Shown: positions 20,701-29,319 of the stretch, piece by piece
Layout: every line of letters begins with the position of its first letter
Position numbering within the stretch: position 1 is the first letter of the stretch
NCBI GenBank assembly: GCA_016713245.1
Contig: JADJPM010000001.1
Location: forward strand, 1,984,001-2,048,000
Direction: 5' to 3'
Origin: Verrucomicrobiaceae bacterium
Lineage (GTDB): Bacteria > Verrucomicrobiota > Verrucomicrobiia > Verrucomicrobiales > Verrucomicrobiaceae
DNA length: 64,000 bases
Notes under the pieces: generated by a model
Told to the model about the DNA's origin: nothing
Databases searched by the model: none
What the model saw: only the letters and a program-made list of their open reading frames with translations
Made by a program: the position numbers and the translations under genes

Positions 20701-22434
20701 ATGTACGACCACTTTCAGCCCGAAAAACTCCTCGCCGCCGGGCCAGGGGCAAAGATCTATCGAGGCGTGGAGACGGCCACGGGCCGCAAAGTGCTCATCA
20801 AAGCGCTGCTGGCCGATCACGAGGCCTCACATCCGTATGACCGTGAAAAGTTGCAGCTCCTCGCGCCCGCTTTGATGCAGCTCCGGCATCCGCAGATCGC
20901 GGGCTTCATCACGCTGCTGCCCACGGAGGAGGAGTTTGCCATCGTGAGCGAGTACATGCCGGGCATGAATGCGCGGCAATTCGCGGCGGAGCGTCAGATC
21001 ACGGCGGTGGATCTCCGTGCCGTGGCGGTGCAGCTCATGCAGGCCTTGCTGGTGGGCGAACACCTGCGCCTGCCGCATGGCGATCCGAAGCCGAGCAATC
21101 TCCTCCTGGCCGATCATCCCTCCGGCGGCGTGTTTCTCCAAATTCAGGACTGGGGCCTCTCGCAGGCCCGCGAGGCCCAGCCGCATGAGACGATGTGGTT
21201 CATGGCACCAGAGCGTCACAGCGGTGCTCCGGCCACGAGTCAAAGTGATCTCTTCACCGCGGCCGCGAGCCTCTTTGTGCTCGCCACCAACACCGCTCCG
21301 GCTCAAGGCGACACCGCCGAGCAGATCCTCGCTGAATGGCAGACCTTTAACGTGGTCGTGCTGCACCAAATGAGGCCGGACATCGATCCCGCCTTCATCG
21401 AATGGCTTGGCTGGCTTTTGAAACTCGACCCCGCGCAGCGTCCACCGAGCGTGGCGCAGGCGCTGGACTCGCTGATGCTCAGCATGCACACCGGCATGAT
21501 CCAGATGCCTCCACGTCAGGCCCCGGTGATGGCCGCCGGCTATCAAACCGGCCCGCTCATCCAAAGCGGCACCACGCCCATGCATCCCGGCGCTCCACGA
21601 CCCAAGCCCGTCGGCCCGAAAACGACCGCGACAACTGCCAGCGGTCCCGCCACGGCGAAGGACAAACCCGTTCCAACGTCGCCAGCAGCCCCGAAACGCA
21701 GCAAAGGCCGTCTCGCCGCCATCATCGTGCTCAATTTCATCGCGCTGATCATTCTTGTTCTCGTCATCATCGCCCTCACGGGCAATGGCGGCGGAGGTTG
21801 GAAGAAGATGGTGGATGCGGTTTACGAAAAGCTGGGCTTTGGCTCACCTATTCCTGCGGAGACGGTGACAGCGCCCCTCGCTCCAACGAGCACCGAGCCT
21901 GCTGCAGCTCCTCAAGCCGCACCAGCCATCAAAGGCATCATGGCACGCTACGTCCGCATCGAGGCCGCGAAGGGCATGGTCATCAACCTCGCCGAGGTGG
22001 AAGTCATCAGCGACGGCAAAAACATCGCCGCGAAGGGAAAAGCCACCCAAAGTGGGGAAGAATACGGCGGCAAGCCCGAGTATGCCATCGACGGCAACAC
22101 GGGCGGCGATGAGAGCAAAGGCGACAAGATCAGCCATACCGACAGCAAGAGTGCCAATCCGCTTTGGTCTCTCGATCTTGAAGAAGAGTTCCCCATTGAA
22201 GCCATCGTCATTTGGAACCGCACCGATGAAAAATGGAAGGACCGCATGAACAAATTCACCCCCAAACCTCCCCCAAAACATGGAAAACCTCCCCACCTCC
22301 GTCTCCGTCGGCTCCACCGTGCCCGACTTCACCATGGAAACCTACGAACCTGCCAAGGGCGACTTTGGCAGCGTCTCGCTCGCCGACCTCAAGAAGGCCG
22401 GCAAGTGGACGATCCTCGTCTTCTATCCTGCTGA
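20701..22434 (+). CDS. Ser/Thr kinase-like membrane protein with truncated discoidin-type domain
   Basis: Start ATG 20701 (MYDHFQPEKL) chosen because the kinase fold begins there. Kinase domain about residues 1-265: glycine loop AAGPGAKIY, Lys34 (VLIK), HGDPKPSN with catalytic Asp128 (HGD rather than HRD), DWG (Asp150) instead of DFG, and APE at 169-171. A Pro/Thr-rich linker, one membrane helix (about 337-362) and an F5/8-type-C-like domain (YVRIEAAKGMVINLAEVEV, YAIDGNTGG, PLWSLDLEEEFPIEAIVIWN) follow. That domain stops short near residue 520 and the frame then runs, as low-complexity out-of-frame sequence, 155 bases into the peroxiredoxin gene. Probably a damaged 3' end. Confidence 0.8.
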   Translation: MYDHFQPEKLLAAGPGAKIYRGVETATGRKVLIKALLADHEASHPYDREKLQLLAPALMQLRHPQIAGFITLLPTEEEFAIVSEYMPGMNARQFAAERQITAVDLRAVAVQLMQALLVGEHLRLPHGDPKPSNLLLADHPSGGVFLQIQDWGLSQAREAQPHETMWFMAPERHSGAPATSQSDLFTAAASLFVLATNTAPAQGDTAEQILAEWQTFNVVVLHQMRPDIDPAFIEWLGWLLKLDPAQRPPSVAQALDSLMLSMHTGMIQMPPRQAPVMAAGYQTGPLIQSGTTPMHPGAPRPKPVGPKTTATTASGPATAKDKPVPTSPAAPKRSKGRLAAIIVLNFIALIILVLVIIALTGNGGGGWKKMVDAVYEKLGFGSPIPAETVTAPLAPTSTEPAAAPQAAPAIKGIMARYVRIEAAKGMVINLAEVEVISDGKNIAAKGKATQSGEEYGGKPEYAIDGNTGGDESKGDKISHTDSKSANPLWSLDLEEEFPIEAIVIWNRTDEKWKDRMNKFTPKPPPKHGKPPHLRLRRLHRARLHHGNLRTCQGRLWQRLARRPQEGRQVDDPRLLSC

Positions 22435-22891
22435 TTTCACCTTCGTCTGCCCCACAGAGCTCGCGGACCTAGCTGACCAGCAGGAAAAGCTGGCCGCTCT
22501 CGGCGCTCACGTCATCGCCGTGTCCACGGACACGAAGTTCGCCCACATGGTCTGGCGCAACACGGAAGGCCTCATGAAGAACGTGAAGTACACCCTCGCC
22601 GCTGATCCGACCGGCACGGTGAGCCGTCTTTTCGGCGTGTATGACGGTGGCAGCGGCCTCGCCCTGCGCGGCACCTTCATCATCAATCCCGAAGGCAAGC
22701 TCGTCACCTCCGAGGTGAACTTCTACAACGTCGGCCGCAACGCCGAGGAACTCGTTCGCAAGATGGAAGCCAATGTGCACCTCCTGGCGAACCCCAACGA
22801 AGCCTGCCCCGCCAAGTGGACGCCCGGTGCGAAGACGCTCACGCCCGGCAAGGACCTCGTCGGCAACGTCGCCGCCGCGCTCGCGGCCTGA
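22280..22891 (+). CDS. ahpC: Typical 2-Cys peroxiredoxin (AhpC family)
   Basis: 203 residues, normal length. Peroxidatic Cys57 in FYPADFTFVCPTE, Arg in the GLALRGTFIINPEG motif and resolving Cys176 in NEACPAKW. It reduces peroxides in the cytosol using an external reductant; no ahpF is adjacent. The start ATG 22280 lacks a good ribosome-binding site and lies within the damaged 3' end of the kinase-like gene, so how it is expressed is unclear. A strong terminator follows at 22917. Confidence 0.94.
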   Translation: MENLPTSVSVGSTVPDFTMETYEPAKGDFGSVSLADLKKAGKWTILVFYPADFTFVCPTELADLADQQEKLAALGAHVIAVSTDTKFAHMVWRNTEGLMKNVKYTLAADPTGTVSRLFGVYDGGSGLALRGTFIINPEGKLVTSEVNFYNVGRNAEELVRKMEANVHLLANPNEACPAKWTPGAKTLTPGKDLVGNVAAALAA

Positions 22892-22916
22892 TCCGAGCTG
22901 CTCGAAAACCACTCCA

Positions 22917-22960
22917 CCGGCCTTGCGTGACCACCGCGTCTGCAAGGCCGGATTTTTTTT
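22917..22960 (+). terminator. Rho-independent terminator after the peroxiredoxin gene
   Basis: Perfect 10-bp stem CCGGCCTTGC (22917-22926) / GCAAGGCCGG (22942-22951) with a 15-base loop, followed by A and eight T residues. It starts 26 bases after the stop codon. Confidence 0.95.
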
Positions 22961-22988
22961 GGCTCAAAGAAGCAGTCGGCACCGTTCA

Positions 22989-24428
22989 ATGGAGATGAAA
23001 CTGATCGCACGCATCGTCCTCGTTCTTTTGTCCGCCCTTGCCGCCCACGCGGAGATCACCATCGGCAAATTTGACCTGAAGGAGATTCGCGACACCGCGA
23101 CACTGGAGACGAAGGTGCTCATGGACTGGCACGCGAACCCCAAGGACGCGGCGATTCGTCAGAAGTTGGTCGAAATCACCGTCTGCGAATGGTGGCCGGG
23201 CATGAAGGTGCGGCTGCCGGTCACAATGCTCGCTCCCGCTCAAGGCATCTGCACGAATGTGCTCATCGAAAACACCGGCTTGCAGCCCAAACCAGCCGCT
23301 GCCACCGGTGCGAAGCTGCGGCTGCTCAAGGAACATGGCGTGGGCCTTGTCTTCATCGGCATGGTGCCCATCGACGCGATGGAGCCGGTGGGAAAACTGC
23401 ATCTCCTGATGGAGGAGCGCTTCATTAAGACGAAAAACACCCGTTACACACCCGCCTGGATCTGGGGCATCAGCGACATGCGGGCCCTCACGGCCGCCAT
23501 CGCGGAGAAGGAGGTGTTTCAGCCGAAGAAAGTGCTCGCCACCGGCGGCTCAAAGCGTGGTGTGGCCACCGCCGCGGCGGGCATCGCAGATGATCGCTTC
23601 ACCGCCATCATGCCGGTCGTCGCGCCGGTGATTGAAAGTCCCGGCGGGCCGTATGTCGAAGGCATGATGCCGCCGGAGATCACGCGGATGAACGACGAAT
23701 TCATCGCCGCGATGAAGGACCCGGTTGGCAAAGAGAAGCTACTCATTCGTCAGAAGGCCCGCTCCGATGAACGCATCACGGTGAGCATGGCCCGCGAGGC
23801 CGGCTGGAGCGAAGACGAGATGAAAACTGCCTGCAGCGCGGCTTGGGAAGCCTGTCGCACGACCAACTACCTCGACGTGCTGAAGCAGCGCGGCACGGAA
23901 ATTTTCTACAACCAAGGTTCGAATGACAACGTCAGCCCCGGGTTGGTGGAGCTCGGCCGCCGCTGTCCAGAGCTGCCTGTTTTCATCGTGCCCGGCGGCC
24001 AGCATGGCGGTGCCAAGGAGGCGGGTTTTGTGAAGGCGGTGAACGGCCTGCCGGAGGTGGACGAAAATCTTTACGCCTTTGCCACGCATCACTTCTTCGG
24101 CTCACGACGTCTGGTGGCCCCGCCGAAAGTGACCACGCTGTGGAACAAGGAAACACATCGCCTCGCCGTGACGGCGGTGTTTCCCGATGGCAGCGATCCG
24201 CAGGAAAACACGCTTTGGTGGTCCGTGAACCGCCACCCTGACTACAGCATCCAGATGGAGTTCGACGCGTGGACCTCCACGCCGTTGACGAAGCCCGGCG
24301 CGGCGACCTACACCGGTGAAACCCTCGTCGATGGCCCGGTAAGGACGATCAACCTCATCACCGTGCATGCGCATCGCGAAAACGGCTCCACCTTGACCGT
24401 CTCCAGCCACGAAATCCGTCTCGACTGA
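22989..24428 (+). CDS. Secreted PhoPQ-activated pathogenicity-related protein (alpha/beta hydrolase)
   Basis: About 479 residues from ATG 22989 (MEMKLIARIV...), with signal peptide ending SALAAHA. Matches the PhoPQ_related family: IWGISDMRALTAAI, the nucleophile-elbow-like GGSKRGVATAAAGI (Ser), DDRFTAIMPVVAPV, EIFYNQGSNDNVSPG and a His in PGGQHGG. This suggests an active Ser-Asp-His triad of a periplasmic esterase or peptidase-like enzyme; the substrate is unknown. It begins 28 bases after the terminator, in the same direction, and converges on the sugar isomerase gene. Confidence 0.87.
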   Translation: MEMKLIARIVLVLLSALAAHAEITIGKFDLKEIRDTATLETKVLMDWHANPKDAAIRQKLVEITVCEWWPGMKVRLPVTMLAPAQGICTNVLIENTGLQPKPAAATGAKLRLLKEHGVGLVFIGMVPIDAMEPVGKLHLLMEERFIKTKNTRYTPAWIWGISDMRALTAAIAEKEVFQPKKVLATGGSKRGVATAAAGIADDRFTAIMPVVAPVIESPGGPYVEGMMPPEITRMNDEFIAAMKDPVGKEKLLIRQKARSDERITVSMAREAGWSEDEMKTACSAAWEACRTTNYLDVLKQRGTEIFYNQGSNDNVSPGLVELGRRCPELPVFIVPGGQHGGAKEAGFVKAVNGLPEVDENLYAFATHHFFGSRRLVAPPKVTTLWNKETHRLAVTAVFPDGSDPQENTLWWSVNRHPDYSIQMEFDAWTSTPLTKPGAATYTGETLVDGPVRTINLITVHAHRENGSTLTVSSHEIRLD

Positions 24429-24490
24429 CTCGAGCCGTCGAGAGAATAGTCAGGATGGGACTTGGCAAGCCCCGCTCCTTGAAGCTGCGC

Positions 24491-25405
<915 letters not shown>

Positions 25406-25420
25406 GGCGAATCCACTACG

Positions 25421-26362
25421 TCAGCGGCTTTTCGTCTTCTTCAGCCAATTCACCGTCGCATCCGGAAAATCCGTGAAGAGCGCATCGACCTTCGCCTCGT
25501 CAAAAAGCAGCCGCATGAGCTCCTCGGACGTGGAAATGCCTTTGGGCAGATCATCAATGCGCAGCGTGTAAGGATGCACTTCGAGACCAAGCGCATGCGC
25601 CTGTGAGGCCAAATCGGTCACCTGCCTTTCGGAGACGATGGCCCCGATGGAAGGCCCGATGCCGTCCACGACCTTCGCCAGCTCGGCGAGGTCGATCTTG
25701 ATCTTGCTGCCGGCGAGAAAAACGAGCTGCCCCTTCCAGCCGAGCTCATATCGCAAACGCTTCACCTCCTCGAATTCGAAGCATTGCAGGTAGCACGCGT
25801 GCTCTTTGGTTGTGTAGCCATGCCTCGCGAGCACACGCAGCACGATGGGGCTGATGTCGTGGCCCTCTTTGCGATGCCAGGCCGGTTGTTTGATCTCCGG
25901 ATAAATGCCCGCGACGCGACCGGTGCTCTGATTCAGGCCTGCGATGAGCTCCAGTTCCTCATCGAGCGTCAGAATGCGAAAACCGCCCGTGGTGGCTGGA
26001 AAACGCTTCGGGTAGGCCTGCTTGCCCGTTTTGTGATCGAGGCGCTCGTGCATCGAAAGCTGTCGCAGCTCCGCGAGCGTGAAATCGAGCGCGTAATAGC
26101 GTCCATCAGCCCGTTTGCGATCCGGGAAGCGTTTCGCGACATCGCTGGTGGTATCGAGATGAATGTCGTGCAGCACCACCGGCACGTCATCTTGGCTCAA
26201 AACGACATCCTGCTCGATGAACTCCGCCCCCATCGCATGCGCCATGACCTTCGCCTCACGCGTGTGCTCCGGCACATATCCGCTGGCCCCGCGATGTGCG
26301 ATGGTGACCGGCTGCGCGGCGGCGGTGACGAATGTGAAAAGGTAGAATCCAAGTTGTTTCAT
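25421..26362 (-). CDS. glpQ: Secreted glycerophosphodiester phosphodiesterase
   Basis: 313 residues from ATG 26362, beginning with a signal peptide (MKQLGFYLFTFVTAAAQP). GDPD motifs: TIAHRGASGYVPEHT, GAEFIEQDVVLSQDDVPVVLHD (catalytic HR...E.D...HD), IYPEIKQP and ALFTDFPD. It releases sn-glycerol-3-phosphate from glycerophosphodiesters in the periplasm. The glpT-like transporter that would import the product lies on the same strand at 27233-28582, separated by a toxin-antitoxin pair on the other strand. Confidence 0.94.
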   Translation of the reverse strand: MKQLGFYLFTFVTAAAQPVTIAHRGASGYVPEHTREAKVMAHAMGAEFIEQDVVLSQDDVPVVLHDIHLDTTSDVAKRFPDRKRADGRYYALDFTLAELRQLSMHERLDHKTGKQAYPKRFPATTGGFRILTLDEELELIAGLNQSTGRVAGIYPEIKQPAWHRKEGHDISPIVLRVLARHGYTTKEHACYLQCFEFEEVKRLRYELGWKGQLVFLAGSKIKIDLAELAKVVDGIGPSIGAIVSERQVTDLASQAHALGLEVHPYTLRIDDLPKGISTSEELMRLLFDEAKVDALFTDFPDATVNWLKKTKSR

Positions 26363-26475
26363 GGTCTTTTCAGAACGTTCTCGTTGTCCCGTTCCAGCCT
26401 GAGAATGTCGATTTGGCTTCGGAGAGCCATGAGATTTGCGGTGACTTTCAGGCTCCACATGGATATTCTTCCAGT

Positions 26476-26742
26476 ATGCAGACCATGACGCTTTCCTTGC
26501 CCGCCGAGTCCTTGATCGGCGTGCGAATCCCACCCCGGCAGCTTCAGCAGGAGCTTTGTCGGCGATTGGCTGCGGCGTTGTTTTCAGATGGGGTCCTCTC
26601 GGGGGCCTCCGCTTGCCGGATGGCAGGCATGACCAAGGCCGAGTTTCAGCACATGCTTGGCGAGCGTGGCATCCAGCAGCCGCTCGATGAGCCTGATCTC
26701 GATCAAGATTTGAGCAATCTCGCTGCATGGAAAGCACGCTGA
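26476..26742 (+). CDS. UPF0175 family antitoxin
   Basis: 88 residues from ATG 26476 (MQTMTLSLPAESL). The pattern ELCRRLAAALFSDGVLSGASA, CRMAGMTKAEFQHMLGERGI is the usual UPF0175 helix arrangement predicted to bind DNA. The gene overlaps the DUF3368 toxin gene by 16 bases, as in other VapBC-like pairs. It is divergent from glpQ; the 113-base gap would hold its autoregulated promoter, but no clear operator palindrome is seen. Confidence 0.82.
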   Translation: MQTMTLSLPAESLIGVRIPPRQLQQELCRRLAAALFSDGVLSGASACRMAGMTKAEFQHMLGERGIQQPLDEPDLDQDLSNLAAWKAR

Positions 26743-27221
26743 TCATTTCGAACACCACACCGCTCATCAATTTTGCCGAGATCGGGCGCTTGGATGTTTT
26801 GGAGGGATTGTTTGGTTCACTGGTCATTCCGCCTGCCGTGCGAGCCGAACTAACGGAAAAATCGGCGCTTTTTCCGAAAGCTGCCCAAGTTACCTCTCTT
26901 CCGTTTATTGAACTAGCTGCGCCGCAAGACCGGCTGCTCGTGAAAAGCTTGGCGAGTCGGTTGCACCCTGGTGAAGCCGAATGTCTGGCCCTTGCCATGG
27001 AGCATCCGGGTTCGCTTCTGCTGCTCGATGATCTGGCCGCCAGAGAGTTTGCGACGAGCAACGGCCTTTTATTCACCGGAACGCTGGGCTGTCTGGCCGA
27101 GGCCAAACAGCATGGTTTGATCAAAGCAATCAAACCATTGATAGACGAACTGCGAACCCGCGCCCGCTTCTGGATTTCGGACCGGCTGGTTGAGCGTGTG
27201 CTGCGAGATGCCGCAGAATAG
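26727..27221 (+). CDS. PIN-domain toxin, DUF3368 family
   Basis: 164 residues. Starts IISNTTPLINFAEIGRLDVL with the first acidic/Asn cluster of the DUF3368 PIN fold, then HPGEAECLALAMEH (conserved GE.EAI/CL motif) and LLLLDDLAAREFATSNGL (conserved D-D-x-x-A-R), then FTGTLGCLAEAKQHGLI. These positions build the Mg-dependent RNase site. It is the toxin of a type II module with the UPF0175 protein upstream. The C-terminus is slightly long, ending DRLVERVLRDAAE. Confidence 0.86.
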   Translation: MESTLIISNTTPLINFAEIGRLDVLEGLFGSLVIPPAVRAELTEKSALFPKAAQVTSLPFIELAAPQDRLLVKSLASRLHPGEAECLALAMEHPGSLLLLDDLAAREFATSNGLLFTGTLGCLAEAKQHGLIKAIKPLIDELRTRARFWISDRLVERVLRDAAE

Positions 27222-27232
27222 CCGACCAGTTC

Positions 27233-28582
27233 TCATCTTTCTCCCGCTTCCGCGCTTTCGGCTTTGTGTCCGAGTGTCAGGGCGCTGAAGACCATCGTGA
27301 GCACGCAGCAGATGCACATCGTGACGATCACGCCGCCCCAGCCCCAGTGATCGGCGATCCAGCCGACACCGGTGCCGGCGAAGGCGCTGCCGAAGACGTA
27401 GCCAAAGAAGCCGGTGAAGCCTGCGGCGGTCCCAGCAGCCTTTTTCGGCACCATGTCGAGCGCTTGCAGGCCGATGAGCATCACCGGGCCGTAGATGAAG
27501 AAGCCGATGGTGATGAGCGCGGTGACATCGATCCACAGCGGGCCGTTGCGATTCAGGCCATACGCGATGAGACCGAGCAGCGTGGGGATCATGAAAAGGA
27601 TCGTCGCGGGAGCACGGCGGGATTTGAAGACCTTGTCGGACATCCAGCCGCAGAGGATGGTGCCTGGCACGGCGGCCCATTCAAAACAAGCCCAGGCTGT
27701 GCTGGATTGCTGAAAGCTGAAGTTCTTCGCGGTTTGCAGGTAAGTCGGAATCCAGTCCACGACGCCGTAGCGCACGAAATAGACGAAGGCATTTGCGGTG
27801 GCGATGGCCCACAGGAGCTTGTTGTTGAAGACGTGGCCAAAAAAGATCTCGCGGAAGGTGAAGGTGCGCTCGTGCTCGGCGCTGTAGTTTGGCGGGTAGT
27901 CGTTCTTATATTCTTCGATAGGCGGCAGACCGCAGCTTTGAGGCGTATCGCGGATCAAAAGGAATGCGACGACGGCCACGACCGTGGAAACCATCGCGTT
28001 GAAGTAAAACTTCGCGCCCCAGTCGTGAAACATCGTCACGCCCCACAGTGCGATGGTCGCCACGAGGGCTCCGCCGATGTTGTGGGCGACATTCCAGATC
28101 GAAACCGCTCGTCCGCGTTCCTTCGTGCTGAACCAGTGCACCATCGTCTTGCCGCAAGGTGCCCAGCCCATGCCATTGAACCATCCGTTGAGCGTTTGCA
28201 GCACGATCATGGCCGTGAGCGAGAGGTAGATCTCCTTCACAAAACCGAACACAAAAAGCACCGCGCAGGAGAGCAGCAAACCGAGCGGCAGAAACCAGCG
28301 CGGATTGCTTTTGTCCGACACGCTGCCCATCAGGAACTTCGAGAAGCCGTAGGCGATGCTCAAACCGGTCATCGCGGTGCCCAGCTCAGCCTTCGAGTAT
28401 TGCGGGTAGTCCTTGAGGATGTCTGGAATGGCGAGCGAGAAGTTTTTCCGCACGAGGTAGTAGGCCGCGTAGCCGAAGAAGATACCGGCGAAGACCTGGA
28501 GCCGCAGTCGGCGATAAACCAGGTCGATTTGAGCCTCCGGCAGACGCGGTGCATGCGGGGCAGGTTTGAGAAAGGCGAACAT
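27233..28582 (-). CDS. glpT: MFS transporter of the glycerol-3-phosphate (GlpT/UhpT) family
   Basis: About 449 residues from ATG 28582 (MFAFLKPAP). Organophosphate:phosphate antiporter signatures: FFGYAAYYLVRKNFSLAIPD, GWFNGMGWAPCGKTMVHWFS, RGRAVSIWNVAHNIGGAL and QALDMVPKKAAGTAAGFTGF. Twelve membrane helices are visible. It exchanges glycerol-3-phosphate (or a related organophosphate) for phosphate across the inner membrane. Nearby glpQ on the same strand supports a glycerophosphodiester uptake route. Confidence 0.92.
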   Translation of the reverse strand: MFAFLKPAPHAPRLPEAQIDLVYRRLRLQVFAGIFFGYAAYYLVRKNFSLAIPDILKDYPQYSKAELGTAMTGLSIAYGFSKFLMGSVSDKSNPRWFLPLGLLLSCAVLFVFGFVKEIYLSLTAMIVLQTLNGWFNGMGWAPCGKTMVHWFSTKERGRAVSIWNVAHNIGGALVATIALWGVTMFHDWGAKFYFNAMVSTVVAVVAFLLIRDTPQSCGLPPIEEYKNDYPPNYSAEHERTFTFREIFFGHVFNNKLLWAIATANAFVYFVRYGVVDWIPTYLQTAKNFSFQQSSTAWACFEWAAVPGTILCGWMSDKVFKSRRAPATILFMIPTLLGLIAYGLNRNGPLWIDVTALITIGFFIYGPVMLIGLQALDMVPKKAAGTAAGFTGFFGYVFGSAFAGTGVGWIADHWGWGGVIVTMCICCVLTMVFSALTLGHKAESAEAGER

Positions 28583-28664
28583 GAAGCCGCCATGCTGGCA
28601 GAAGAGCCGCCGGGGCGTCAATCCATGTCTTGTCGCCCCGGTGCATTCGTGCCACTGCTCGCAC

Positions 28665-29255
28665 ATGAAACGCTACCACGTCCAAAATGCCACGCACTGG
28701 TCTGAAGCCGATTTGCTCACGGATTTCACCTTTCCGTGGGAGGATCGGCCTGCGCCGAAGACGGAGTTCCGGGCGATGCATGATGGTGAGGTCTTTCGCT
28801 TTCGTTTCGACTGTGTGGATGAGGATCTGGTGCTGCCAGATGGGCCCACGGCCAAAGAGCGGGCGCTGGGAGCGGATCGCGTGGAAATCTTCTTCGCGAC
28901 GGATTTGAGTCTGGAGCGCTACTTTGGCCTGGAAATGAGTCCGCGGGGTGATGTGGCGGATTACGCGGCGAAGTTTTATCGCGAGATTGATTGGAGCTGG
29001 GGTTGTGAGGGCCTCGTTTTGCAGCCGGAGATTCGTGAAGGCGGTTACACGGTGAGCGGAAGCATCCCTCTGGAGGTGCTGCGTGATCTGGGCGTGCTGC
29101 GAGGCCGCGAGATGTTCGCGGGGCTGTATCGCGCGGAGTTTCATCATCGGCCGGATGGCACGGTGCATTCCGGCTGGATGCCGTGGGTGAACCCGGGCAC
29201 GGAAAAGCCGGACTTTCATGTGCTGGCGAGCTTTGGGGTGTTGGAATTGAAGTGA
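28665..29255 (+). CDS. CBM9-like carbohydrate-binding protein, no signal peptide seen
   Basis: 196 residues from ATG 28665 (MKRYHVQNATHWSEADLL). The pattern TEFRAMHDGEVFRFRFDCVD, GADRVEIFFAT and YTVSGSIPLEVLRDLGV matches the family-9 carbohydrate-binding-like beta sandwich often found with sugar-acting proteins of Verrucomicrobia and Bacteroidetes. There is no export signal, so an intracellular sugar-related role or an unusual export route is possible. It precedes the glycosidase-glycosyltransferase fusion by 64 bases on the same strand and may be co-expressed with it. Confidence 0.8.
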   Translation: MKRYHVQNATHWSEADLLTDFTFPWEDRPAPKTEFRAMHDGEVFRFRFDCVDEDLVLPDGPTAKERALGADRVEIFFATDLSLERYFGLEMSPRGDVADYAAKFYREIDWSWGCEGLVLQPEIREGGYTVSGSIPLEVLRDLGVLRGREMFAGLYRAEFHHRPDGTVHSGWMPWVNPGTEKPDFHVLASFGVLELK

Positions 29256-29319
29256 ATCTTCGCCTGCTTGACCCCGTCTTTTGTTCCCCGTGATACCGTC
29301 TCCCACCGAATCCACCTCC

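Noticed and set aside
27266..28705. 479-codon plus-strand ORF opposite glpT
   Set aside because: Glu/His/Arg-rich antisense composition; glpT on the other strand has twelve helices and family motifs.
29268..29296. TTGACC-17-TGATAC as promoter of the fusion gene
   Set aside because: The -10 match is weak and the CBM9-like gene just upstream could supply the transcript. Not strong enough to list.
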